DNA of 64,000 nt from NCBI RefSeq assembly GCF_000282895.1, contig NZ_ALBQ01000044.1, positions 1 through 64,000 of the forward strand, written 5' to 3'. Source of the DNA: Sphingomonas sp. ATCC 31555 (GTDB taxonomy: Bacteria > Pseudomonadota > Alphaproteobacteria > Sphingomonadales > Sphingomonadaceae). A program made the translations under genes and the position numbers. The notes below the pieces were generated by a model. The model worked only from the letters and a program-made list of their open reading frames with translations, was not told the DNA's origin and searched no databases. Position 1 is the stretch's first letter; each line of letters opens with the position of its first letter. This document shows, piece by piece, positions 34,426 through 43,573 of the stretch.

Positions 34426-34541
34426 ATCCTCTCCGGGACGGGGAGGGGAACCGCGCCCCAGGCGTGGCGGAGGGGCGGCTTCACCAGCGATGCCTTGGCG
34501 GAGAGCCCCCTCCACCACGCCGCGCCCCGCTCCGAAGAGGG
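34426..34541. repeat. BIME-like inverted repeat element, pdxJ-acpS
   Basis: Inner arms GGCGTGGCGGAGGGG (34461-34475) and CCCCTCCACCACGCC (34507-34521) match at 14 of 15 positions around a 31-bp loop. Outer parts CCTCTCCGGGACGGGG and CCCCGCTCCGAAGAGGG are also roughly complementary. The element fills almost the whole gap, so the transcript would fold into a long hairpin. A related element lies at 61362-61527. Confidence 0.75.
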
Positions 34542-34549
34542 TTTGAAAT

Positions 34550-34963
34550 ATGATCCTCGGGCTGGGATCGGACCTGTGCAATATCGAGCGGATCCAGCAG
34601 TCGCTTGATCGCTTCGGCAAGCGCTTCGAAGCGCGCGCATTCACCGAGCTGGAACTGGCCAAGGCCGCCAAGCGGCCGCACAATTATGCCGCCACGCTGG
34701 CCAAGCGCTTTGCGGCGAAGGAAGCATTTTCCAAGGCAGTCGGAACCGGGTTCAAGCACGGCGTGTTCCTGAAGGATATCGGTGTGGTGAACGCACCGTC
34801 CGGCGCGCCGACCCTGGCGCTGACGGGCGGGGCCAAAGCCCGGCTTGACGCCCTGACTCCGCCGGGACACGTGGCGCGCGTGCACCTGACGCTGACGGAC
34901 GATCATCCCTGGGCGTTCGCGATGGTGATGATCGAGGCCGTGCCGGCGAAAAGGGAAGCATGA
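34550..34963 (+). CDS. acpS: Holo-[acyl-carrier-protein] synthase
   Basis: A 137-aa phosphopantetheinyl transferase that activates acyl carrier protein with the CoA-derived arm. Mg-binding residues are D8 in [12 protein letters not shown] and E58 in [32 protein letters not shown] covers the third strand. Length is usual for AcpS. Its ATG follows the inverted-repeat element closely, and the stop overlaps lepB by 4 bp. Confidence 0.97.
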   Translation: MILGLGSDLCNIERIQQSLDRFGKRFEARAFTELELAKAAKRPHNYAATLAKRFAAKEAFSKAVGTGFKHGVFLKDIGVVNAPSGAPTLALTGGAKARLDALTPPGHVARVHLTLTDDHPWAFAMVMIEAVPAKREA

Positions 34964-35853
34964 TGGGGGCGGACGAGCTGACGTTGCGCAGCAAACGGAT
35001 CGAGCGACGCCGGCGTGCCGTAAGCCAGGGCACCGACTGGTGGGCCGAACTTGTCGGCATCCTGTGGCTGGTGTTGGGCGTGCTGCTGTTCCACAGCCTG
35101 ATCGCCAAACCTTTCTACATCCCGTCCGAATCGATGCTGCCGGCGCTGCGCGTGGGCGATCAGCTGATCGTGACGAAATATCCCTATGGCTATTCGTTCG
35201 TGACGCCGACCTTCCACCTGCTGCCGCCGATCCCGGGTCGCCTGTTCGGTTCGCTGCCAGCCAGGGGCGACATCGTGATCGTCACGCCGCCGCAGCATCG
35301 CACCGATTACATCAAGCGCGTGATCGGCCTGCCCGGCGATACCATCGCGGTGCGCGATGGCGAGCTGTGGCTGAACGGCAAGCCGGTGCCGCGCGTCGCG
35401 CTGGGCGAGCGGCTGGTGCCGATCGACGGCAATACCCGCTGCGATCCCAATCCCGATCGCGGCGGTTCGATCTTCTATGCCGGCCGCCGCGTGACTCATG
35501 ACGGCAGGCCCTATTGCAGCCTCACGCTGTACCGCGAGACGCTGCCGGGCGGCGCCAGCTACGACATCGCCGATCTGGGCGATTCGCCGGGCGATCATTA
35601 TGGCCCGGTGACGGTGCCGAAGGACCATGTGTTCCTGATGGGCGATAACCGCGACAACAGCGCCGACAGCCGCTTCACCCTGGAGCAGAACGGCCTGGGC
35701 GGGCCGGTGCCGTGGGAGAATATTGGCGGGCGGGCAGAATTCATCACCTTTTCCCGGGACGGATCTTCGACCTGGAATCCGCTGACCTGGTTCAACGGGT
35801 TCCGTGGCGAGCGCACCGGCATCACGCTTCACCCCAGCCGCGAGGGCAAATGA
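34960..35853 (+). CDS. lepB: Signal peptidase I
   Basis: A 297-aa membrane serine protease that cleaves signal peptides. One transmembrane helix ([20 protein letters not shown]) precedes the catalytic Ser58 in [10 protein letters not shown]. The general base is K119 in [14 protein letters not shown], and box E is [13 protein letters not shown]. The periplasmic domain has a larger insertion than E. coli-type short forms (about residues 140-210). AAGGGA lies directly before ATG 34960, which overlaps the acpS stop. rnc and era, which often follow lepB, are not present here. Confidence 0.97.
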   Translation: MMGADELTLRSKRIERRRRAVSQGTDWWAELVGILWLVLGVLLFHSLIAKPFYIPSESMLPALRVGDQLIVTKYPYGYSFVTPTFHLLPPIPGRLFGSLPARGDIVIVTPPQHRTDYIKRVIGLPGDTIAVRDGELWLNGKPVPRVALGERLVPIDGNTRCDPNPDRGGSIFYAGRRVTHDGRPYCSLTLYRETLPGGASYDIADLGDSPGDHYGPVTVPKDHVFLMGDNRDNSADSRFTLEQNGLGGPVPWENIGGRAEFITFSRDGSSTWNPLTWFNGFRGERTGITLHPSREGK

Positions 35854-36947
35854 GCAACGATCCGCTCGAATCGGCGCGCGTTCGCGTTGTTCGCGAACCC
35901 GGCCCCAACGAGTTTCGCGATCCCGCCATTCGCGCCGAGATCAAGAAGGCGGCGGTGTGGCTGGGCATGGCGGTGGCGATCGCCCTCATCGTGCTGCTGG
36001 TACAGCCGCTGCTGATCATCTTCGGCGGGCTGGTATTCGCATCGATGCTGGACGGCGGCGCACGTCTGCTGGGCAAGGTGCTGCCGATTCCGCGCGGCCT
36101 GCGCATTGCGATCGTGTTGCTGCTGGTGTTCGCGTTCTTCGGTCTCGTCTTCTACCGCACCGGCATGCAGATCGCCGACCAGGCCGAGCAGCTGCGCAGC
36201 ACGCTGGAGGCCCAGGCCAACCGCATCGCCAAATGGGCATCGGACATGGGGCTGATGCCCGGCCGATCGGACATCAGCGGGATGGTGCGCCAGGCGCTGG
36301 GATCGGTGGGCCGTCTCACCTCCGCCGTGGGTACCGCGATCGGCGCGGTGACGAGCATGGTGATGATCCTGATCATCGGCCTGTTCGTGGCGCTGGACCC
36401 GCGCATCTACGAGCGTGGGCTGCAATGGATGGTGCCGCTGGATCAGCGCCACGCCTTTGCCCAGATGCTGGGCGGCATGGCGACGACGATGCGGCGGCTG
36501 CTGGCCGGGCGCCTGCTCGGCATGGCGTTCGAAGGCGTGCTGACCTGGATTTTGCTGAGCGTGGCCGGGGTGCCGATGGCGCTGCTGCTGGGCATCATCA
36601 CCGGCGTGCTGGCGTTCATCCCCAATGTGGGCGCGATCATTTCGGGCGTGCTGATGGTGGCGGTGGGCTTCAGCGCGGGGACCGATACCGGCATCTGGGC
36701 GCTGATCATCTATTTCGGCGTGCAGAATTTCGACGGCTATGTGGTGATCCCGATGGTCGCCAAGCGCACCGTGGACCTGCCGCCGGCGCTGACCCTTTCC
36801 TCGCAGATCCTGGCGAGCACGCTGTTCGGCATATTGGGGCTGGCGCTGGCCGATCCGATGGTGGCGATGATCAAGGTCGCGCTGGAGAGCAATGCGCGCC
36901 AGAACGGCAAGAAGCCCAAGGGCGACGGCGACTCCGGCGAGGGCTGA
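35850..36947 (+). CDS. AI-2E family transporter (PerM-like permease)
   Basis: A 365-aa integral membrane protein of the AI-2E exporter/PerM family. About eight helices are visible, with a large segment of two amphipathic helices (QIADQAEQLRSTLEAQANRI) between helix pairs. The family signature is in LLLGIITGVLAFIPNVGAII and FDGYVVIPMVAKRTVDLPPA. Members export AI-2 or serve as Na+/H+ antiporters, so the substrate is open. The start overlaps the lepB stop by 4 bp. Confidence 0.9.
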   Translation: MSNDPLESARVRVVREPGPNEFRDPAIRAEIKKAAVWLGMAVAIALIVLLVQPLLIIFGGLVFASMLDGGARLLGKVLPIPRGLRIAIVLLLVFAFFGLVFYRTGMQIADQAEQLRSTLEAQANRIAKWASDMGLMPGRSDISGMVRQALGSVGRLTSAVGTAIGAVTSMVMILIIGLFVALDPRIYERGLQWMVPLDQRHAFAQMLGGMATTMRRLLAGRLLGMAFEGVLTWILLSVAGVPMALLLGIITGVLAFIPNVGAIISGVLMVAVGFSAGTDTGIWALIIYFGVQNFDGYVVIPMVAKRTVDLPPALTLSSQILASTLFGILGLALADPMVAMIKVALESNARQNGKKPKGDGDSGEG

Positions 36948-36951
36948 GCAG

Positions 36952-37593
36952 ATGCTGGTGCTGCACGATTATTTCCGCTCCTCGGCGGGGTATCGGGTGC
37001 GGATCGCGCTGAACCTGAAGGGCGTGGACTATGTGCGCCGCGAGGTGCCGCTGCTGGAGAATGCGCAGCGCAGCCCCGAGCATCTGGCGCGGAATCCGCA
37101 GGGGCTGGTGCCGGCGCTGGAGGTGGAGGGGCGGGTGCTCACCCAGAGCCTGGCGATCGTCGACTGGCTGGACGCGCGCTATCCCGAGCCGCGGCTGATC
37201 CCCGCCGACTCCCAAGCGCGCGCGGCGGCGCTGGCGCGCGCGATGGTGGTGGGGATGGATGTGCACCCGATCAACAATCTGCGGGTGATGCGATATCTGG
37301 AGCAGGAGCTGGGGGCCAGTGTTGAGGCGCGGTCGGCCTGGACCGCGCACTGGATGGCCGAGGGGTTCTCCGCGCTGGAGACCATGGCGCGCACTGCCGA
37401 CGCCGAGGGTCCGTTCCTTGGCGGTGCCGCGCCTGACATTTCCGACTGTTTCCTGATTCCCCAACTGTTCAACGCCCGGCGCTTCGCAGTGCCGCTGGAC
37501 GCCTATCCCCTGTTGCTGCGGGCGGAGGCGGCTGCTGTCGCGCACCCTGCCTTTGCAGCCGCCCATCCGGATCGAGTCGCGCCGAATGCTTGA
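36952..37593 (+). CDS. maiA: Maleylacetoacetate isomerase
   Basis: A 213-aa zeta-class glutathione transferase that isomerises maleylacetoacetate to fumarylacetoacetate in tyrosine/homogentisate breakdown. The glutathione-activating motif is SSAGYRVRIALNLKG with the two serines at residues 9-10. NPQGLVPALEVEGRVLTQSL and the late PDISDCFLIPQLFNARRF are characteristic. No other homogentisate gene is nearby, so it may also act on other maleyl compounds. The TonB receptor that follows starts inside its last codons. Confidence 0.9.
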   Translation: MLVLHDYFRSSAGYRVRIALNLKGVDYVRREVPLLENAQRSPEHLARNPQGLVPALEVEGRVLTQSLAIVDWLDARYPEPRLIPADSQARAAALARAMVVGMDVHPINNLRVMRYLEQELGASVEARSAWTAHWMAEGFSALETMARTADAEGPFLGGAAPDISDCFLIPQLFNARRFAVPLDAYPLLLRAEAAAVAHPAFAAAHPDRVAPNA

Positions 37594-39652
37594 AAAAATT
37601 GGATGCGCCGTCGCGGCGCTGTGCGCGGCGCTGCCTGCGGTCGCGCAGGATGCGGCGCCGGCGGAGATCGTCGTCACCGGCCGCGGGCTGGACGTGCCAC
37701 CGGGCGACGCCGCCTATGCCGTGGTGACGATCGACGCCGCAAGGCTCGCGGACACCGCGAGCAACCGCATCGAGGACGTGCTCGCGGACGTCGCCGGGCT
37801 GGCGCAGTTTCGCCGATCGACCTCGACCTCGGCGCACCCGACCAGCCAGGGGATCACCCTGCGCGGGCTGGGCGGCAATGCATCGAGCCGAGCGCTGCTG
37901 CTGCTGGACGGCGTGCCGCAGACCGATCCGTTCGGCGGATGGGTGCCGTTCCCGGCCTATATGCCGGGCCGGCTGGCGACGGTGCGGGTGACGCGCGGCG
38001 GCGGCAGCGGCTTTGCCGGGCCGGGCGCGCTGGCGGGGACCGTGGAACTGGAAAGCGGCGGACCGGCGGAATTGGGGCGGCTGAACCTCGCCGCCTTCTA
38101 TGGCAGCCGCGACAGCGTGGATGCGAGCGGGGTGGCGGCAGTGCCGGTGAACGGCGGCTTCCTCACGATCGCCGGGCAATATGGCCGCAGCGACGGGTTC
38201 GTGCCGATCGTGAACCCCGGGCCGGTGGATCGCGCGGCGCCCTATGAACAGGCGAGTCTGGCGGTGCGCGGCGTTGCCGATCTGGGCGGCGGCACCGAAT
38301 TGCAGACCAATCTTTCCGGCTTCACCGACCAGCGCGATCGCGGCACCGACTTCACCGACGTGCTGAGCAAGGGCGCCGATGCCAGTGTGCGGCTGGTGCG
38401 GCGCGGCGATGCGCAGCGCGGCGAATGGGGCTGGTCGGCGCTCGCCTATCTGCAGGTGCGGGAGTTCGACAGCGGGTTCGCCAGCATCGCCGCGGCGCGC
38501 GACGCGGTTAGCCCGGTGGTGCAGCAGCATGTGCCTTCGACCGGCCTGGGCGGGCGGATCGACGTCGCGCCGCCGGTGGGGGGCGGCGTGACGTTGCGGC
38601 TGGGGGCCGATCTGCGGCGCGTTTCCGGCGAGACGCGTGAGCTCTATACCTTTGTCGGCGCCAGCCCGACCCGGCGGCGGACGGCGGGTGGCGCCAGCCT
38701 GACGGCGGGCGGCTTCGCCAATGCCAGCTATGCGGCCGGCGGCTGGACGCTCGATGCGGGCGGGCGGCTGGACCATTGGACGATCGCCGACGGCAGCCTG
38801 GTCGAGCGGGCGCTCGCGGGCGGGCCGGCGATCACCGACACAAGCTTCGCAAACCGCCGCGGCTGGGAGCCGACCGGGCGGCTGGGTGCGGCGTATGCGT
38901 TCGGGGCGGCAAGCCTGCGCGCGGCGGGCTATCGCGGCTGGCGGCTGCCGACGCTCAACGAACTTTATCGCCCGTTCCGCGCGGGGGCGGATGCCACCGC
39001 CGCCAATGCGGGGCTGGACCCCGAACGGCTCTGGGGCGGGGAAGTGGGAATCGATCTGCGCCCGACAGCCGATCTGGTGCTGCGGGCGACCGGCTATTGG
39101 AACCGGCTGGACGGGGCGATCGCCAATGTGACGCTGGCGCGCGGACCGGGCAGTTTCCCTGGCGTAGGATTCGTCTCGGCGGCCGGGGCCTATCGCATGC
39201 GGCAGAATCTGGACGCGGTGGAGGCGCGGGGCATCGAGCTGGACGGGCGCTGGACGCTGGGAGCGTGGAGCCTTGCCGGATCCTGGGCCTATGCCGACAG
39301 CAGGGTGGCGGCTTCGGGCGCGGCGGCGTCGCTGGACGGGCTGCGGCCGGCGCAGACGCCGCGCTTCCAGGGATCGGGCACGCTTGCCTGGCGGGCGGCG
39401 GCGGCGAACGCGTCCCTGACGCTGCGCTATGCCGGCGCGCGATTCGAGGACGACCAGAACAGCGCCCGGCTGGACGCGGCCTGGACCGCCGATGCGACGC
39501 TGGGGCTGCCGATCACCGGCGCGCTGCGCGCCGAGGCGCGGGCGGAAAATCTGTTCGATGCCGAGGTGCAGGCGGCGATCAGCGGCGGCGGGGTGATCGA
39601 GCGTGCGACCCCGCGCACGCTGTGGATCGGCCTGCGTTATGCAATGCGCTGA
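37586..39652 (+). CDS. TonB-dependent receptor, BtuB-like
   Basis: A 688-aa outer-membrane receptor with a signal peptide (MLEKIGCAVAALCAALPAVA), a TonB box-like EIVVTG, a plug (GITLRGLGGNASSRALLLLD, then GVPQTDPFGG) and a barrel ending in Arg after LRYAMR. The plug region resembles BtuB/CirA-type receptors, and the ligand is unknown. The ATG at 37586 lies eight bases before the maiA stop, so translation is coupled. A longer open frame upstream (MQPPIRIESR) is out of context. The 3' end overlaps the glycosyltransferase tail-to-tail by 16 bp. Confidence 0.88.
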   Translation: MLEKIGCAVAALCAALPAVAQDAAPAEIVVTGRGLDVPPGDAAYAVVTIDAARLADTASNRIEDVLADVAGLAQFRRSTSTSAHPTSQGITLRGLGGNASSRALLLLDGVPQTDPFGGWVPFPAYMPGRLATVRVTRGGGSGFAGPGALAGTVELESGGPAELGRLNLAAFYGSRDSVDASGVAAVPVNGGFLTIAGQYGRSDGFVPIVNPGPVDRAAPYEQASLAVRGVADLGGGTELQTNLSGFTDQRDRGTDFTDVLSKGADASVRLVRRGDAQRGEWGWSALAYLQVREFDSGFASIAAARDAVSPVVQQHVPSTGLGGRIDVAPPVGGGVTLRLGADLRRVSGETRELYTFVGASPTRRRTAGGASLTAGGFANASYAAGGWTLDAGGRLDHWTIADGSLVERALAGGPAITDTSFANRRGWEPTGRLGAAYAFGAASLRAAGYRGWRLPTLNELYRPFRAGADATAANAGLDPERLWGGEVGIDLRPTADLVLRATGYWNRLDGAIANVTLARGPGSFPGVGFVSAAGAYRMRQNLDAVEARGIELDGRWTLGAWSLAGSWAYADSRVAASGAAASLDGLRPAQTPRFQGSGTLAWRAAAANASLTLRYAGARFEDDQNSARLDAAWTADATLGLPITGALRAEARAENLFDAEVQAAISGGGVIERATPRTLWIGLRYAMR

Positions 39653-40731
39653 CCGGCGAGGCGGCTGAACAGCGCCAGATAGTCGCCGATCGGATCGCCC
39701 GCATCGGTGCGCGGCGCGGGGCGGGCGCGGCCGGGGGTCAGCCAATGATCGAGCGCCGCGACCAGCGCATCGCCATCCTCGCGCGACACCACGGTGCCGA
39801 GTTCGGGCGCGTCGATGATCTCGCGCACGGCGACGCTGGCTTCGGTGGCGACCACCGGCGTTCCCTGCGACAGCGCCTCCCGGATGACGCCGGGCACACC
39901 TTCGAAATCGGAGGTGAGCGCCGCCACCGTGGCGCCCTTCAGCGCAGGCAGCGGATCGCTGACATGGCCGGGCATCAGCACGCGGGCGCCCAGGCCCAGC
40001 TGCGCCACCTGTGCCGCCAGCGCGGTACGGGCGGTGCCTTCGCCGAGCAGCAACAGCTTGACCGAGGAATCCGCCAGCCGCGGCAGCGCCGCGATCAGCC
40101 GATCCCAGCGCTTCTGCGGCTCCAGCCGCCCGACGCCGACGATGTAGCGCCCATCCGGCAAGGGCGGCGGAGCGGCATCGGGGATCGCTTCGGCCGGCGG
40201 GTTTGCGATCACGCTGACCCGCCCGCGCGGCATCGCCATTTCCGCGATCGCCTCTTCCGCCATCGCCGGGGTCATCGCCACGACATGATCCAGGAACGCC
40301 GGGTGCATCCGCAGCCATCGGCGGTACCCCCAGGCGAAGATCCGCGCCATTTCGGGACGGACAAGCGCGTTGGACACCTTCGCTACGACCGGCGGGGTGC
40401 GGCGGCCGAGCAGCAGTCGGGTGATCGCCGAGATCGCGGTATAGTAATTACCGGGACAGAAGACGATGTCCGGTTCGACGCGTCGGATCACGCCGGCCAG
40501 GCGGATGAGAATGGGATAGCGGCGGCTGCCGAGCTCCACGATGGTGACGCCCGCCGGCACCTCGGCCGCGAGCGGCCCCTCGCAGGAGCCGAGGACAAGC
40601 GTGACGCTGTGCCCGCGTTCCACCCAGCCCGCCGCCATGCGCAGCAGCGCGCGTTCGACGCCGCCGCCTTGTAGCGTCTCTGCGAACGAGAGGATATGCA
40701 GCGGCATCGGAGGGGGGGCGCGGTACAGCAT
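39637..40731 (-). CDS. Glycosyltransferase family 4
   Basis: A 364-aa GT-B fold enzyme of family 4. The N-terminal acceptor domain contains SFAETLQGGGVERALLRMAA. The donor domain has IVGVGRLEPQKRWDRLIAAL and the sugar-nucleotide motif SDFEGVPGVIREALSQGTPV (E-x7-E: E then E in FEGVPGVIRE). It transfers a sugar to a lipid- or polymer-linked acceptor. I keep ATG 40731; an ATG at 40707 (MPLHILSF) is a plausible shorter start, and neither has a clear ribosome binding site. It lies on the minus strand, divergent from the membrane-protein cluster. Confidence 0.88.
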   Translation of the reverse strand: MLYRAPPPMPLHILSFAETLQGGGVERALLRMAAGWVERGHSVTLVLGSCEGPLAAEVPAGVTIVELGSRRYPILIRLAGVIRRVEPDIVFCPGNYYTAISAITRLLLGRRTPPVVAKVSNALVRPEMARIFAWGYRRWLRMHPAFLDHVVAMTPAMAEEAIAEMAMPRGRVSVIANPPAEAIPDAAPPPLPDGRYIVGVGRLEPQKRWDRLIAALPRLADSSVKLLLLGEGTARTALAAQVAQLGLGARVLMPGHVSDPLPALKGATVAALTSDFEGVPGVIREALSQGTPVVATEASVAVREIIDAPELGTVVSREDGDALVAALDHWLTPGRARPAPRTDAGDPIGDYLALFSRLAGQRIA

Positions 40732-40919
40732 CTACTTGCGGATTGCCTTTCTAAAGCCCAAATCGCTGCCGGAATAAACCGCAATGTGGTGACATTGGCC
40801 GGTGCCGCGCAAGGCGCAGAACCCCGGTGGGACGCCGAAACGCGGAATGCATCAAAAATGTTTCGGTCTTGTCGGTGGCACAGTTGAATGGTTCGAACAG
40901 ACAGGCCCGGGAGGCTTCG

Positions 40920-41846
40920 TTGAATACAAGCGTTGTCGAGGCCACCGTTCCCGGGGCTGCCGACCTTGCGGGCCTGGAACCCGTAGAGAAGATCAAGCGT
41001 CGCTGGCCGATGTGGCTGGGCGGCGCGCTGACGCTGCTGATGGTGGCGGGGCTTGGCCGCGAGCTGCTTTCGGGCGGGCTGACCGGGCTGGCGCGCGCAC
41101 TGCCAAGCAACCCGCTCTTCTACCTGGTTTTCCTGCTCTATTATCTCGCGTCGCCGACGTTCGATTATGTGATCTTCCGCCGGCTGTGGCGCATTCCGAT
41201 CGACGGGATGATCGCGCTGCACAAGAAGCGGATCGCGAACGAAGTGCTGCTCGGCTATTCGGGCGAGGCCTATTTCTACGCCTGGGCGCGGCAACGCACG
41301 CAGATGGTGGCGGCGCCGTTCGGCGCGGTGAAGGACGTGACGATCCTCTCCGCCATCGCCGGCAACGCGATGACGCTGGCGGTGGTGGCGCTGGCGCTGC
41401 CGTTCGGCATCGACCTGCTGAAGCCGGCCGAATTCAATACGCTGATGGGGTCGATCGCGGTGATCTTCGCGATGTCGCTGCCCTTCCTGATCTTTTCCAA
41501 GCGCGTCTTCTCGCTGCCGCGTGGCCAGCTGTGGTGGGTGTTCGGCATTCATTGCCTGCGCATCGTGAGCAGTTCGGTGCTGATCGCCTTTGCCTGGCAC
41601 TTCGCCATGCCGCAGGTTTCGGTCGGAATCTGGCTACTGCTGTCGGCCGGACGCCTGCTCGCTTGGCGCTTGCCGCTGGTGCCCAACAAGGAACTGCTGT
41701 TCGCAAGTTTCGCGATCATGATCATCGGGCAGGGCGAAGCGCTGTCGGAGCTGATGGCGCTGATCGCCGGCCTGTCGCTGGTCGCACACATCATCCTGAT
41801 CGTGGGATTCGGCGTGCATGCCCTGCTGAAGAGGAAAGAAGCATGA
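40920..41846 (+). CDS. Polytopic membrane protein of glycan cluster
   Basis: A 308-aa integral membrane protein with about seven or eight helices, including PLFYLVFLLYYLASPTFDYV, VAGNAM-type LAVVALALPFGIDLL and LWWVFGIHCLRIVSSSVLIA. I do not recognise the family; its helix pattern recalls the LPG-synthase/UPF0104-like membrane proteins seen near glycosyltransferases, but that is a guess. I chose TTG 40920 because GGGAGG is six bases upstream; the longer open frame (MGRRNAECIK) has no such site. The stop overlaps the DUF2141 start by 4 bp. Confidence 0.7.
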   Translation: MNTSVVEATVPGAADLAGLEPVEKIKRRWPMWLGGALTLLMVAGLGRELLSGGLTGLARALPSNPLFYLVFLLYYLASPTFDYVIFRRLWRIPIDGMIALHKKRIANEVLLGYSGEAYFYAWARQRTQMVAAPFGAVKDVTILSAIAGNAMTLAVVALALPFGIDLLKPAEFNTLMGSIAVIFAMSLPFLIFSKRVFSLPRGQLWWVFGIHCLRIVSSSVLIAFAWHFAMPQVSVGIWLLLSAGRLLAWRLPLVPNKELLFASFAIMIIGQGEALSELMALIAGLSLVAHIILIVGFGVHALLKRKEA

Positions 41847-42364
41847 CCCGCACCGCCCTGTTCGCCGCGGCTGCGATCGCCCTGTCGAGCGTTTCGAGCG
41901 CTGCCCATGCCCAGGTTCTGGGCGAGGATGCGGCCGCCTGCACCAGCGGGCGGGGGCCCGCGATCGAAGTGACGGTGATCGGGCTGAAGGACCGCAACGG
42001 CCGGCTGAAGCTGGAACTCTATCCCGCCACCGAGGACGATTTCCTGAAGGACGATCACGATCTGGTGCGCGAGGGCAAGACCTTTCGCCGGGTCTGGGCC
42101 AACACACCACCTTCGGGCGGCGTGACGCTGTGCATCCGGGCACCTGCTCCCGGGCGCTATGCCCTGCTGTTCACCCATGATCGCGATGGCAAGAACAAGT
42201 TCAACTTCTGGTCCGACGGCGCCGGGTTCGTTTCCAACCAGCGGTTGGGCCGCAGCCGGCCGAAGGTGCGGCAGGCGACGATCGAGGTGGGGAACGGAGT
42301 GACCCGCGTAAACATTCGGGCACAATATCTGCGCGGGCTAGGAGGATTCGGGCCGCTGGACTAA
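41843..42364 (+). CDS. DUF2141 exported protein
   Basis: A 173-aa protein with a signal peptide (FAAAAIALSSVSSAAHAQ) and a DUF2141 beta domain (IEVTVIGLKDRNGRLKLELY, then APAPGRYALLFTHDRDGKNK). Two cysteines (C34, C97) could form a disulfide. Function is unknown; members are often small periplasmic proteins near lipid or glycan genes. It overlaps the membrane protein before it and lies 9 bp upstream of the GT4 gene, so the three form one operon. Confidence 0.85.
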   Translation: MTRTALFAAAAIALSSVSSAAHAQVLGEDAAACTSGRGPAIEVTVIGLKDRNGRLKLELYPATEDDFLKDDHDLVREGKTFRRVWANTPPSGGVTLCIRAPAPGRYALLFTHDRDGKNKFNFWSDGAGFVSNQRLGRSRPKVRQATIEVGNGVTRVNIRAQYLRGLGGFGPLD

Positions 42365-42373
42365 GGGATCGCG

Positions 42374-43573
42374 ATGCGCATCGTCGACGTCAACGAATTC
42401 TATTCGCCGACCGGCGGGGGTGTTCGCACCTATCTGGATCGCAAGATGGGGATCCTGGCCGATCTGGGCCATGAACTGACCGTGATCGCGCCCGGCGCGG
42501 AAGACTGGGTGGAGGAACGCCCCGGCGGCGGCGCGATCCACTGGGTCAAGGCGCCGTTGCTGCTGCTGGATCGCAACTATCGCATCTTCGTAAAGGACGA
42601 GCCCGTCTGGGCGGCGCTGGATCGGCTGGCGCCGGACATCGTCGAGAACAGCTCGCCCTGGCTGCCGGCCTGGACGGTGGCGCGGTGGAAGGGCGATGCG
42701 CTCAAGGTCTATTTCGCGCATGGCGACCTGGTCGGCACCTATCCGCAGCGCTGGCTGGACAGCGTCGCGACGCCGCACCAGGTGGAGCACGCCTTCGCCT
42801 GGTACACGCGCTATATGGAGCGCTTCCTGGCGCATTATGATGCATTCGTGACCAACGGGCCGGCGCTGGCCAAGCGGTTTCGCCGGCGCGGCCTGCGCGT
42901 CGACGCCTCGGTGCCGCTGGGCATCGAACGCGACTGGTTCTCCCCCGATCTGCGCGACGAGAAGCTGCGCGCATCGATGCTGGCGCAGCTGGGGCTGCCG
43001 CCCGAAGGGCATCTGCTGCTCGGGCTGGGACGGCACCACAAGGAAAAGCGCTGGCCGCTGGTGATCGACGCGGTGGAGGCGGCCGCCAACGATCTGCCGG
43101 TGGGGCTGATGCTGCTGGGCGACGGGCCGCAGCGCAAGCAGCTGGAGGCGCTGATCGCCGGCAGCCCGCACATCCGCATCTTCCGCCCGGTGTATGACCG
43201 GCTGCGCCTGTCGCGGATCATGGCGAGCTGCGATGCGCTGATCCACGGATCGGATGCCGAGCCGTTCGGGCTGGTCGCATCGGAGGCGCTGGCATCCGGC
43301 CTGCCGCTGATCGGGCCGGACGAGGGCGGCTTCGCCGAAATCGCCGATCCGCTGTTCGCGGAAACCTATGCCGCGCGCGATACGCTGTCGGCGGCCGATG
43401 CGATCCGCCGGCTGTTCGCGCGCGACCAGGTGATCCTGCGCCAGGCGGCGCGCGTCGCTTCCGCACGGGTGCGCAGCGACGAGGACCATGCCGCCGCGCT
43501 GATGGATTATTATGCCCGGTTGCTGGCGACGCGCCGCGGCGGATCGCCGATCGCCACGCCCGGCGCGGCATAA
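42374..43573 (+). CDS. Glycosyltransferase family 4
   Basis: A 399-aa GT-B enzyme of family 4, unlike the upstream minus-strand GT4 in its N-terminal half (MRIVDVNEFYSPTGGGVRTY). The donor domain contains LLGLGRHHKEKRWPLVIDAV and the EX7E motif in SDAEPFGLVASEALASGLPL. The glycine-rich GGGVRTY loop of the acceptor site is typical. It probably builds a surface glycan or glycolipid together with the adjacent membrane protein. The 3' end overlaps the next gene, on the opposite strand, by 64 bp. Confidence 0.9.
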   Translation: MRIVDVNEFYSPTGGGVRTYLDRKMGILADLGHELTVIAPGAEDWVEERPGGGAIHWVKAPLLLLDRNYRIFVKDEPVWAALDRLAPDIVENSSPWLPAWTVARWKGDALKVYFAHGDLVGTYPQRWLDSVATPHQVEHAFAWYTRYMERFLAHYDAFVTNGPALAKRFRRRGLRVDASVPLGIERDWFSPDLRDEKLRASMLAQLGLPPEGHLLLGLGRHHKEKRWPLVIDAVEAAANDLPVGLMLLGDGPQRKQLEALIAGSPHIRIFRPVYDRLRLSRIMASCDALIHGSDAEPFGLVASEALASGLPLIGPDEGGFAEIADPLFAETYAARDTLSAADAIRRLFARDQVILRQAARVASARVRSDEDHAAALMDYYARLLATRRGGSPIATPGAA

